A stretch of DNA of 64,000 nucleotides. Source: Serripes groenlandicus (taxonomy: Eukaryota; Mollusca; Bivalvia; Cardiida; Cardiidae). The translations under genes and the position numbers were made by a program. Shown piece after piece: positions 46,287 through 63,747 of the stretch; the stretch's first letter is position 1, and each line of letters starts with the position of its first letter. The stretch is from contig JASEVX010000011.1 in NCBI GenBank assembly GCA_031761405.1, positions 39,096,139 to 39,160,138 of the forward strand, written 5' to 3'. The notes under the pieces are model-generated. The model saw only the letters and a program-made list of their open reading frames with translations. It did no database searches and had not been told where the DNA came from.

Positions 46287-46555
46287 TAAAGTGTGTATTC
46301 GCGCGAGAAAACCAACATCATGGCCTCTGCGTAATGTATCGACCCAGATCAGCCTGCGCAGTCCGCGCAGACTGATCCGCGCCGACACATACCTTCTCAG
46401 GGGGATAGAGGTATAGAATAATTATTCCTGAATCAAAAAATCCACAGGAGGCGAAAAGTGTCTATCCGGGTAAGCCTTTCGCGGCATGCTTAGGCTGATC
46501 CGGGTCGATACTTTACGCAGAGTCAACAATGTTGGTTTTCTCGCGGGAAGGCATA
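46287..46555. mobile_element. Family F MITE, full length
   Basis: GCGCGAGAAAACCAACATCA to ATGTTGGTTTTCTCGCGGGA, with the paired GATCAGCCTGCGCAG and CTGCGCGGACTGCGC-type inner palindromes. Confidence 0.8.
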
Positions 46556-46599
46556 TTTGTCGTAACACGGCCGAAATAACAAGTGGTGGGTTTCTGATT

Positions 46600-46783
46600 A
46601 GAGCGCGAATGAATATCGAGTGGGTGTTACGGTAAACAAACGGAGGTCGTCAGCTACCAATCAGAGACGACCGCATCACTCAGTAAACTAATAACCCGAT
46701 TTCGCGCGATATAAAGTAGACCTGTGATAAAAAGTGAACAAGTGGTTTGATAACCGTACAGTTTAATTGTGATTGGAATATCC
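46600..46783 (+). promoter_or_regulatory. Candidate Osr promoter and 5' UTR
   Basis: This repeat-free stretch has a CCAAT box (46657-46661), a TATA-type ATATAAAG (46709-46716) and a forkhead-like GTAAACAAA near 46,632. A transcription start would be expected around 46,740. It lies 8.7 kb upstream of the first certain Osr exon, on the same strand. Function is inferred from motif spacing only. Confidence 0.35.
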
Positions 46784-46790
46784 ATGAAAA
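46784..46790 (+). CDS. Candidate Osr start exon (2 codons plus 1 base)
   Basis: ATG AAA A followed at once by a strong donor GTGAGT. The one leftover base joins the two-base start of the 55,418 exon to make an Asn codon, after which QTAGYEPIPSTM is open into the known frame. The ATG context is weak (C at -1, T at -3). Alternative: translation begins at the internal ATG 55,453. Confidence 0.33.
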
Positions 46791-47062
46791 GTGAGTGCTC
46801 TCTGAATTTATATAAAAAAGTTTAGTTGTTGGTTTAAATGCGTATTTGATTACTGAAGGTTTTATTTTGTAATTTATTGCATTTCTTCTAAGTAATAAAG
46901 AAATTATAAACTAAATGTCTGTTAATAAAATATAGGCTAGAAATGCTGTAAGAAAACTCCTCCGCTATATATTTCGTTTAATAACACATTTATGGATGTA
47001 ACTTGGAACAGGAACTACGTATAAGTTGTTCTGCTTGTACGGAATTTTCAAAAATAAAAGTA
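46791..47062. other. Unannotated, AT-rich
   Basis: Nothing recognised. Would be the first intron if the start exon is real. Confidence 0.4.
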
Positions 47063-47265
47063 TTAACACTTTCGCTACCAGAGGCAATTAAAGGATTTTT
47101 AAAACAATGCAGATTCATGTGAGACGGGCTGTCTGTCCTGAAATCTGCATTGTTTACCAGTTAAACATTTAACTTCACAACATTTCCTGTCGGACGGAAA
47201 ATGGAGTGGTCCAATTTTCAACATTGAAGATTCGATTTTGTGAAAATCGGCAGTGAAAGAGTGAA
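47063..47265. mobile_element. Family E MITE, diverged
   Basis: ATTAACACTTTCGCTACCAG, AACAATGCAGATTCATGTGA, GAAATCTGCATTGTTTACC, GGCAGTGAAAGAGTGAA. The central motif is worn. Confidence 0.65.
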
Positions 47266-47310
47266 TACGGGGAAAGTATTGCATTTTATTACGATCACAT
47301 GACATCATAC

Positions 47311-47380
47311 TTAGTCCTATAACATAAGACTCCGCTGACAAGCACTCGAGCTTGTGAGAGGTCATATATTATAGGACTAA
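47311..47380. mobile_element. 70-bp palindromic element (family K)
   Basis: TTAGTCCTATAA at the left and TTATAGGACTAA at the right, enclosing CCGCTGACAAGC and GAGCTTGTGAGAGGTC. Half of it recurs inside the SINE-A at 53.55 kb. Confidence 0.6.
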
Positions 47381-47514
47381 CTGTACTCTTACTGGAAATA
47401 CTGTACAGAGCGGCGTTAAAGAACATTGATGCCAATATCTCGTTAGTTCATTTGTCATATGGTATAGCAGGAACGTTGATACGTCCCTGGTTATACTTAT
47501 GGTTTGTGAAAGAC

Positions 47515-47752
47515 GGGTTGTAAAGTTCGGCCAACGTTCTTTTCGTCGTTTGACAAAATTCTGTATGACAAACGTCGTTCGTCTTCCACCAAATGGGTTT
47601 AACAGTGGACGTGGATAACCAGCAAGTTGCTTGGAAAGGCTGCTGTTGTGCTGGGTACTGGTTTGCGACAGATAGGGAAACTGAGGTGGACTGGTCGCCG
47701 CGATATGACTGAATTTTTAAATGTTTTAAAAATGCGTTAAACGCCAATTTAT
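47515..47752 (+). repeat. SINE-A, diverged
   Basis: GGGTTGTAAAGTTCGGCCAA, CGTCGTTCGTCTTCCACCAA, GTCGCCGCGATATGACTGAA. A box lost. Confidence 0.65.
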
Positions 47753-47825
47753 CTTAGTGAACAAGAACTTGGGAGTTTGGTTTACTCCGATACAAAATGT
47801 ATGGCGTATATGTCCAATATGGGTT

Positions 47826-48043
47826 GTTTTTATGCTTTCTGACGCCTATTTAGCAGACGGCTTTTGGAAAACATAGCGACAAAAGAAGAAATTGCTCAAA
47901 ACGAGCAATTTCTCCTTTTGTCACCATGTTTTCAAATCTATTACATAAGTGAACGTTCATTTAAAGGGAGTTTCCAATTTGTGTTTGGTATGTTTTCAAA
48001 GTGTCGTCTGCTGCAGATTTGATGTATGTGTGAAAGGGTTAAC
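47826..48043. mobile_element. Family D MITE
   Basis: Left GCTTTCTGACGCCTATTTAG, centre AAATTGCTCAAAACGAGCAA, right TGTGTGAAAGGGTTAAC. Confidence 0.75.
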
Positions 48044-48299
48044 GGAATTATTAGCGTGCGGAAAAGCACATTCATGCGCAGTTAAGCTAAGAAACCAAAT
48101 GAATACTGTTTATTGCCTGATAAGCGAATACTGTAGAGTCAAACCGGACTGCGAGGATGTGCGGACTGATCTGGATCTACATTGGTCGCGAAAGAATCCG
48201 AGCTGGTTTTTGGTAACTCGCTGCGTATTTACATTGTGATCCTACTTTCTGTTTAGGTCAAAAACGAATTACTTCGATTTGTTAAATGCATTGATTTGT

Positions 48300-48580
48300 G
48301 TTTTTGTTGTCGTTTTAATATTATGTATATTGTCTTATTAATATCCTATTTGTTGTCGCATTAGTATCGTCTTTGTTGTCGTATTAATATCCAGTTGTTG
48401 TCGTATTAATATCATATGTATTGTCTTATTCATATCATATTTGTTGTCGTATTAATATCCAGTTTAATATCCTACGTGTTGTCACAATAATAACATTATT
48501 GTTGTCGGAATTATTTTGATTATCAAATTAATTTTGCATTTGTTGTCGCATTAGCGTTGTTCTAGTTATCGCAGTAATCT
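48300..48580. repeat. Degenerate ~18-bp tandem repeat
   Basis: GTTGTCGTATTAATATC and variants (TTGTCGCATTAGTATC) repeated about a dozen times with decay. Confidence 0.65.
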
Positions 48581-49190
48581 TTGTTTACGTTGTCGCATCT
48601 TTAATTATTATCATTTCGTGAGCTTATATCCGCTAGATACCAATGCGCATTTGTTGTTTCATAAAGATCATTTGAGTATACATGAAATACGAAGCTGAAA
48701 ATACATGTCATGGATTTAACGCAAATCGACGGATAACTCGAACACGACAATAACTCGAGTGATTTACGGGCCCCTTTCTAGCTCGAGATAGCTCGAGTCA
48801 AATGTATATCAAAAGTGAAAACTGTTCGGCACACGCAAGTACTACATGCAACCCTTTTTATTTTTAAATAAACATTTCTCTAGTTTTAACTCGTGTCAAT
48901 AAACTTACACCAGTAACTGATATGCTAAGTTTAGATATCTCTAAATTGAAACGACAGTCAAAAAGAAAAACTGATAAAAGCATGTTGGTCAACTGAGTAC
49001 ACGTGAATGTTGTTAAATAACACTAGGAACATGCGTATGTTTAGAATAGTGTCTATATTAGGGACCTCATTTACAGTTTACTTTATGGTGTATTGTTGTA
49101 TAATATAAGGCGATTAGAAGCACCTGGGAGATTGGAAGTACGATTTCGATGCACTATTGCAGTGTGTGAAACAGAAATACTCATTTATGA
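48581..49190. other. Unannotated, AT-rich
   Basis: Short GATAGCTCGAGTC and CTCGAGATAGCTCGAG near 48,735-48,800. No gene seen. Confidence 0.4.
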
Positions 49191-49385
49191 GCAATTTCTT
49201 CTTTCATCCCAATGTCTACAAATTCAAAACAGTCTGTATAATGCCAAAATATTAAATAAAGTTGTAAACATTGTGGCAAAAGGAGAACTTTCTCATTAGG
49301 AGCAACTTTATTTTTGCCAAAATGTTTACAAAAGCCGTCTACTGCATAGGCGTCAGAAAGCGTTCATAAGTGGGAAAGAATAACA
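49191..49385. mobile_element. Family D MITE, diverged
   Basis: TTTATGAGCAATTTCTTC, AACATTGTGGCAAAAGGAGA, AAGCCGTCTACTGCATAGGC, AAGTGGGAAAGAATAAC. Confidence 0.5.
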
Positions 49386-50289
49386 AGGTGGCACTTGCAG
49401 ATGTTACCATTTTTGTTATCCAAAAGTCGACAGGACATACCAAACAATTTAATACATATTATAATAAGCAAAGTTGTATTTAGTACATTTGCAGACACAT
49501 TTGTTTTCACGCTTCTGAACCTCCTTTTGCTATATATTTACTGCATTTGTCGTATGTTCGTAAGGGTTAATTAAATGTGTACTGTTCGAAGTTCTGATTC
49601 TACTATCTGATTTTTGGCAACCATGTTTGCAAAGTCGCGTATAGTTTGGTAAGTAAGTTAATTGTATATAACTGTTAATTGTATATTACTATAACATCAA
49701 ACAAGATATAATAAACATTCATGGTTTAACAATTATTATTTAATATTTAACAACCGACCCAAACTGCCTATAAAGTCACTATAATCATTTAACTATATCA
49801 TACACAAATACAAAAAGTCATGTTTTATATATACAGAATATCGTGATCGGACTTGCAATAAGTCTTTTAAATCGGTCTGAAAAAATCATTTCAATTTTGT
49901 TATAACTTTTATTAACAAGAACATGGCTTCAAAGTTTATTGGCAAACACATCATTCAAATGCAAACTAAACAAGTAACATATATATAAACATATGCTATA
50001 GATTATATAAATCTTTCCGGTTTACTGGTCAAACTATTGTGAATTAAATATGGAGAAAAGGGGATCAGAGGAAGATTTCATTTATATGTTTTTAGTAAGT
50101 CACTCCATTATGCATAACAATGAGCATTTAGATTATCTTATACATAGTTCATATTATTCATCAGTCATTTAAAATAAAATATAAAGCTTTTTTCCGTTTT
50201 TCTATTTGTTAAATGACGTACATCTATGCATTCACTTTGTATACATAACATTCACAATGATTGCGGTTGTGTTTGTGTGTTTAGATGAA
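49386..50289. other. Unannotated, AT-rich
   Basis: No repeat family or exon recognised. Confidence 0.5.
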
Positions 50290-50760
50290 CATAGATGATG
50301 AACAAGAGAAAATCATCAACGCTAATTGAAATTAGATCAATTAAGAAGCATACGTTCATTCACTGGGATCACTGGTTTTTCTTAACTTTCCAAACAGAGG
50401 GGCGATATGACAATTGGTGCTTCGGTGATTATTTTAACAAGATGGACACTACCAAATTAATTGAAGTAGCCACTTCAAATGGCCATAAAATCGGCCCAGA
50501 TAACCGCTATCTTGTTTTATGGCGGTTTATTGTTTTAGATCTTTACCCCTAGTTAGCAATGCTTTGTTTGGACTCGACGGCATTTCGAAGAGATCTTTAA
50601 TAATATGCAATGATCATATTCATAATGCACTTCTTGTATCACATTGCAGTGGAATGGTATACGTTTTGAAAAGAAATAGCCTTTGTTTGTATTTCTTTTT
50701 CATCTACAATAATGTCATTTGAAAAACACGTAAATTACTTCGGCAGTCGTATACAAAACT
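50290..50760. promoter_or_regulatory. Candidate conserved non-coding element upstream of Osr
   Basis: Repeat-free block with several homeodomain-type sites (CTAATTGAAATTAG, CAATTAAG, AAATTAATTG), a TTTTATGGC site, a forkhead-like TGTTTGGAC and an octamer-like ATATGCAAT. Two ORFs here (85 and 67 codons) look like chance. Enhancer role is inference. Confidence 0.25.
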
Positions 50761-51178
50761 GCGACTGTAACCAGAAAAAGTGTCGCTGATGATAAAGTTA
50801 TTTCGAACTCGTTTGAAAGGGGAGAATAATTCATCGCGGATGAACATTCAGGTTGATAACGCCGCCGTGATGTAAACGATTTAATGTAATTATAAAGGTT
50901 GGCTTAATTAGTAATTTCCCCATATTGTTTGTCTTTCCTTCCCTAAATTTGTATCCGATTTAGTTTAGATGTACCGTGGTTCCTTATTTCGTATTTTGGC
51001 TCTGACGACTCTTAAAACACTGCGGGGAAAGAAGAAATTCATCAAACAGGCAGAATTTCTTATTCCGACAATTATATCAACGATAATATATCAACAAACG
51101 GGCACTTTCTTTTAAAAAAATTATGGGAAATAAAGGAATTCTTCGGACGGTTTAAACAATTTCCAACACATGTGCCGT

Positions 51179-51412
51179 TACGCGAAAAACCCAACACTGT
51201 TGACTCTGTGTAATATATCGACCCGGATCAGACTAAGCATACCGCGCAGGCTAACCCGGACAGTTAGTTTTCGCCTCCTGTGTTTCAGGAATCATTACTC
51301 TATATCGCTATCACCCTGAGACGGAATGTGCCGACCCGGATTAGCCTGCGCGGACTTCGCAGGCTAATATGGGTCGATATATAACTAAGAGTTTATAATG
51401 TTGGTTTTCTCA
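51179..51412. mobile_element. Family F MITE, full length
   Basis: TTACGCGAAAAACCCAACAC, GGATCAGACTAAGCATACCG, GGATTAGCCTGCGCGGACTT, AATGTTGGTTTTCTCAT. Confidence 0.75.
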
Positions 51413-51419
51413 TATGTCT

Positions 51420-51595
51420 CAATGGTGCATATGTACATCCACAGCAGACCACGTCGAAAACAAACATGGAAAACCTCTATAAATTAAAGTGTAATCATTA
51501 AATAGAGATGAAAACATTGTGTCGAAAGAAGAAATTCCTCTTTTATTACAATGTTTTCTTTAAGTTGTCCGCGGCTGAGGCGTCAGAAAACGTCT
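51420..51595. mobile_element. Family D MITE, diverged
   Basis: GTACATCCACAGCAGACCAC, ATTGTGTCGAAAGAAGAAAT, TCCGCGGCTGAGGCGTCAGA. Confidence 0.45.
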
Positions 51596-51939
51596 GAATT
51601 TATTCAACCATTATATTTATAACACATCAACTTTTGTTCCTGTTTTAATTAAACATATTTAGAGAAATACACTGACATTAGTAATTAAAAGTGTTTATTC
51701 TCATTTTATTTTCCCCCAAATAATGCGCAATGCAATAAATAGTTTAGGCATAGTTAAAAAAGTGTTTTGGGGTCTTATCATTGTGTTCAATGCAATTCAA
51801 TTATATTGAATTATTCTATTTATTAGCAAATTTATTTAACAATTATGAATAAATGACCAAATGATCTTTGATAACAACTACAAGCAGTATTTTAATAATT
51901 CTAGAAAGCTCTTATAGTTGAATTTGTTAGTACAGTCAT

Positions 51940-52190
51940 ACCCTTGCACAGTTCCTTAGCAAACAACGTTTGAAAACATAAAAGGGAAGGGGATTATTGT
52001 TCACAATGAACAGTTTTTAAAATATAATTGCAAAAGGAAAAAATTGTTCACGATGAGCATTTTCTTTTGCCACACTGTGTTCAACTCTATTTAATAGTAA
52101 AACTCTCATTTATTGAGAATTTTCATGTTTCTGTCAATAAGATTTGAAAGTCATCTGCTGCAAGATTGTTGTATTTGGGAAAGGGTTAAG
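51940..52190. mobile_element. Family D MITE, diverged
   Basis: TACCCTTGCACAGTTCCTTA, TGTTCACGATGAGCATTTTC, GAAAGTCATCTGCTGCAAGA, GGGAAAGGGTTAAG. Confidence 0.5.
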
Positions 52191-52461
52191 ATCATTATAG
52201 TTATCTGATTTCATCAGGAATATTAGTGCAGAGAAAGATAACGACATAGCCAGGTCAGATTGCGAGGTGGTGCATTCAGTCTTCGTGAATGTCACCAGTC
52301 CTGCAGTCCTGAATGAAAAACATTATTTCCGACAACACATTTTCATGCTATAATTGGTTGAATAAAGACGGAAATATATGAAAAATCAGTTTCCAGACTG
52401 ACAGGTTTCAAAATATATTTCCTGAAGTCTGTGCATTCAGATATTGTACTAATATATTAAT

Positions 52462-52675
52462 TGTTAAGTTTTTCCGCCGTTTTTCAACTTTATCTCATTT
52501 ATATCACGACGGCAGCTCGCTTATTCATGATTCATGATTCCTGGGTAAACAAACCGGTAATAGGCTAGGAAATATGCCTTGCACTACAGCATGACCGCCG
52601 TGCCGCGACTGGGGACCGAACCTGGGTCGCACGGTTCCAAATCCCAGACACTAACCACACGGCGGATTCCTTAGA
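52462..52675 (-). repeat. SINE-G
   Basis: Core TTATATCACGACGGC, GTAAACAAACCGGTAATAGG, then the tRNA-like head with GGGGACCGAACCTGGGTC. Confidence 0.75.
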
Positions 52676-52719
52676 TCTTGATTAAACCAGAGCTCTAGGT
52701 TCAGTCCCTTCATCACATT

Positions 52720-52815
52720 CCAAATGCCTTATTTGACACCCAAACCCCCATGCTGTGGGTACTCCAAATAATTGTTTCTTCGAGACGATTTCATAGTTCC
52801 CATAGTTTGGTTGAT
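52720..52815. mobile_element. Family J hairpin element, diverged
   Basis: CCCCATGCTGTGGGTACTCC, TTCTTCGAGACGATTTC, CCCATAGTTTGG: the family J palindrome with many changes. Confidence 0.5.
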
Positions 52816-53168
52816 TCACCAGAACGATGTGTATGGGATAAGACCAGTCTCCTCACTATCTAGTCATTTAGAATTTTCGTAGTTGCAATTTTTCAGAAGG
52901 TCGGAATTCATTACTTAACGTTGCTGAAATTGTTTGGTATTTACATAATACAAAATCATGACATTTGGCATGCGAGCTAACATGTTATAGCTACCTAGGA
53001 GGCAAATTTAAATCTCTGCGTTGGTCGTTACAGGCCATCCCTAAATGCCAATCAAGTGCAATTCTGTGAGTTTGTAACCCACACAAACTGTATTATTGGA
53101 AAGGAGGTTTTAGAATCAAAGTGAAAACCTCAAAGAGTTATTTAATACAGCCGTTCTATTTAGAGAGG

Positions 53169-53404
53169 TATCAAGGGCTTGGCGTGAAACGGTTGTAACT
53201 AAAAACCTATTTCGAAAACCCTGGTTTAGGGGCATATTTCACTCCTTTGTAAACAATGCAAATTTAGGTGCCATTGCTCAGAACGAGCAATGGCACCTAC
53301 ATTATTTCCAATTGTACCAAGAAAAATGATTTACCGCTTATAAAGAATTTATGGCGAGGTGATTAAACTTGGTAAAGAAATACAAATTTTAGTTACAACC
53401 GTAC
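53169..53404. mobile_element. Family C MITE, right end clipped
   Basis: TATCAAGGGCTTGGCGTGAA, GTAAACAATGCAAATTTAGG, CCATTGCTCAGAACGAGCAA. The right terminus stops at GTTACAACCGT. Confidence 0.78.
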
Positions 53405-53489
53405 AAACGGTTGACATTATAGGATATAGTCAAAGAGTATGAAAGAAGGAGCGGAGCGTATGACGTTAACGCGTGAACTTGTGTCCATT

Positions 53490-53742
53490 GTACTGATATG
53501 ACACAGTTCACCTACCTATGTGTTTCCTGGCTTTCTCACACCAGTACTCCAGTCCTATAAAAAGAGCTCCGTTGACAAGCTTGTGAGATGTCTGCTTTTC
53601 CACATAGACTGTTAGACAATTGGGGGAAGAAGAAACGGGTTAGTCGCATTTACTTGTGTCCAACTTCGGAAAGACGATTGCCCGAGCTGGGGTTAGAACT
53701 GACATTCCCTGAACTAAGAGCTACCAACTAAGATACCGTGGC
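53490..53742 (-). repeat. SINE-A with a family K insertion
   Basis: CTTTCTCACACCAGTACTCC is followed by CCTATAAAAAGAGCTCCG and ACAAGCTTGTGAGA (half of family K), then the SINE resumes at TTTTCCACATAGACTGTTAG. Confidence 0.65.
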
Positions 53743-53794
53743 TAGAACTGACAAACCCTAAATTGACAGGCCAGGCCGGGCCATGGGCGAAAAC

Positions 53795-53920
53795 ACATGC
53801 TCGTGTAAATCGCATTGCTTTCTGTCAAACGTCGGGAAGAATGTTGGTCGAGATAGGGGTTCAACCCACAACCCTTGGATTGAAAGCCCGCATCGCTACG
53901 ACTGAGATACCGCGGCTCGG
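53795..53920 (-). repeat. SINE-A head half
   Basis: TGTCAAACGTCGGGAAGAAT, GGGGTTCAACCCACAACCCT, GCATCGCTACGACTGAGAT. A CACATGCTCGT motif flanks it on both sides (about 53,794 and 53,934) as a likely target duplication. Confidence 0.6.
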
Positions 53921-54157
53921 TCATATGCGAAATCACATGCTCGTATAGAAAATAAAACTCCATTGCGCTTGACGCCATGACACCTCCAATGTATAAAAAC
54001 GAACTTTTACAGCGTTTAAAGTGTCAAGGTCTAACTCCCCCAACCTTACTTAGAGCTAAGTTATACTTAAAAACTTCAAGACATATTTTATCATTTTTCT
54101 TTCCCTTATAAAAAAGCCTTAAGAAGTAAATTCTTAACAAGTATTGTTATTAATTAA

Positions 54158-54352
54158 CAGAGCACTAGATAAGGGGCGTTTTGCATGTTCTAAAACCCTT
54201 ATTTGACCCTCTAACCCTATGCTGTGGGTACTCAAAAGAATCGTCTCACTGAGACGATTCTTTTGAGTACCCACAACATAGGGTCTGCTGTACTGATAAA
54301 AGATAAATTGTGGGAAAAAGAGCTGAATACCACTCCTTATCTGGACCTTTGA
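54158..54352. mobile_element. Family J hairpin element, full length
   Basis: Ends GCACTAGATAAGGGGCG and CTCCTTATCTGGACC are inverted. The centre (54214-54284) is a palindrome of two 35-nt arms around one C, with one mismatch. Confidence 0.8.
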
Positions 54353-54360
54353 ATTAAGCA

Positions 54361-55029
54361 AGGTAATTATTTATGTCAACTTAGTCATTTACTTAGATAA
54401 ATTAACATTTATGTTTCATAACATATTAGGGAAATTATAAATGATTAAATATGCTTTTAAGTATTTAAGTCTTACTTAGCGCTAAGTAATGTTGGCGGAA
54501 CTGGACCATGGAAACAATTTGTGAAAAATATTAAACTCCTCAAATTGTTTCAGAACGTAAAATATGAGGCAATTTGTAAAGGGTGAATTTGTGTATCCGG
54601 TGTTTTGTTTAAATTTTCGTTTTGATGACGGACTGTGTTTGATACAGAATTCCGTAAATAATTCGAAAACGGCTGACTGTCAACGACATGTTTATACAAT
54701 AATTTCCGCCCGACAGTACATCAGTGACCTAATGTGATCACAACTAAAGAGTCAATCTGAACTCGTAAACTGGATCAGCACTGCGTACAATAGACACTGA
54801 AGCCCAAACATAAATCGAGAAAACCCAGTTAATTTCCGGTAAAAAAACCCGCCCTGTTTTCGTCAAAACGAAATGGGTTTTCACATTTAAACTTGAGATT
54901 CTATAATGGACGCAGATCATACAATGTTGGATGCACATGTTTGCTAATTAAATACATAACAAGACCGTTTTAAATTTTAAAAAATCCTTATTTGACCTCG
55001 GTTTTGGGTATTTAAATTATAATTATTTG
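54361..55029. other. Unannotated, AT-rich
   Basis: Immediately upstream of the Osr coding exons (beyond a SINE-G). Nothing recognised. Confidence 0.45.
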
Positions 55030-55250
55030 TATTATTGGGGTTTTACGCCGCCTTCAACATTATTTCAGTTATATCACGGCGACAGTTCACGTATTCATGA
55101 TCCCTGGGTAAACAAACCAGTACTAGGCTAGAAAATGTGCATTTCCCAAGGGCACTCCACCGTGACCGTAGTGCCGCGACTAGTGATCGAACCCGGGACA
55201 CCCGGTTTCAAATCTCCGACGCTAACCACTCGACCACAGCGGATTCCCTA
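55030..55250 (-). repeat. SINE-G, full length, just 5' of Osr exon
   Basis: GGTTTTACGCCGCCTTCAAC through GTAAACAAACCAGTACTAGG to the head with minus-strand GGGTTCGATCAC. Ends about 170 bp before the exon at 55,418. Confidence 0.8.
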
Positions 55251-55417
55251 TTATTTAAAAGGACCGTCCTAGATATACAATATTTTTAAATAACACAATA
55301 CAGGGTTTGATCGAGTGATAAGGGAGATATTGCTGTTACAAAAAACCTGTTTATTCCTCACTTACTAGTTTTATGCTTCAAGTTGTTAACGATGTTTTTT
55401 TTTCGTTCTATTAACAG

Positions 55418-62579
<7,162 letters not shown>

Positions 62580-63121
62580 TACCTCGTGAAACTCTCATAC
62601 AGACTATAGTGGTGTAAACTGAGATTATCTAACACATGTCAGCGTCGCCGGAAAAAACACAGAATGCTGGTAAATGAACATAGCTAACGGCATCAACGCC
62701 AAACAAGCATTGTAAGATATTTCGTGATCAACGATATTGCCTCCAAGAATACCGGTGTTAGGCCAACGTTGCAGATATTTTGTGTCATGACTGGTTCATA
62801 GTCTACGATTACAATATAAAACAAAGTGTCAAGATATTGAACATTTGCTGGAACATGGCATGAATTACAGGACCATTTGTTTTTAAGTTTGAAGATTTAG
62901 CTGGCCTTCGTTATTATTTGTCGATCAAAATAATTCATTCACATCGTTCACATCAGGACAGAAATTAGTGCAAGCAATGCATTTCCATTATCATTGCTTA
63001 TACCACAGGACAGGAGAATAATATTCCAGCTTCATATAAGTGATTTAATTACTTAGTTACATGATGTACCTTGGCTGGAAACCCTCTTCGTGCCTTCAGT
63101 CAGAGAAAAGTGCCATAAACA
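62580..63121 (+). other. Probable Osr 3' UTR and downstream
   Basis: No repeat recognised. No clear AATAAA found close to the stop, so the transcript end cannot be placed. Confidence 0.35.
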
Positions 63122-63310
63122 GAACTAAGGATAAGGGGCTTGCTTCATGTTCTAAATTATATTTTGACATCAAAACCCTGTGTTGTGAGTACTCAGAAAA
63201 ATTCGTCTCTCTGAGATAATTCTGTCGGCTTTCACACTATTTGGTTAATTACCTTAATTAAAGATGTAATTGTCATGAATGAGCTCTAAAAGTATCCTTA
63301 TCTAAGAGTC
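63122..63310. mobile_element. Family J element, diverged full copy
   Basis: CTAAGGATAAGGGGC, CCCTGTGTTGTGAGTACTCA, CGTCTCTCTGAGATAATTC, AGTATCCTTATCTAAGAG. Confidence 0.65.
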
Positions 63311-63747
63311 TAACAAAGAAAGACACTTGAACGGTGCTTCAGTAAAATCAAACTTAACGTAAATGTTACAAGTCTGGACAAATCTCTGACGGCAGATTCA
63401 TGCTTATTGTCTTAATTAGATACTGCTTTACATAAGTTTCTTGAAAACCTTTATGCCTTTAAAGCGAACATACAGTGTAGAGTCGGATCAGATTGCGTGG
63501 ATAAGCTAGATGATCAGGATCTTCACTTGTTGTATATGTTTTACGGTTGGTATTCGAAGAGCACCGATCATTAAGTCTTTCTTTTGGTGTTTCTTTTCAA
63601 AGTATCATAAACAGTATCATAAACTTGCATAATTATTCTTTTCTTTTCAAACTACTACGTCAACATCGAAGAATATCATTTCAGGGACGAAATAAGAGAT
63701 TATTTAGCATTTGAAAAAAAAACGTGATGTCAATATGCGTGGCAATG
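63311..63747. other. Unannotated
   Basis: Short direct repeat AGTATCATAAAC near 63,600-63,625. No gene seen. Confidence 0.45.

Noticed and set aside
50295..50552. 85-codon ORF as an Osr or other gene exon
   Set aside because: No family motif, no matching splice signals of the right phase. The region is better explained as non-coding.
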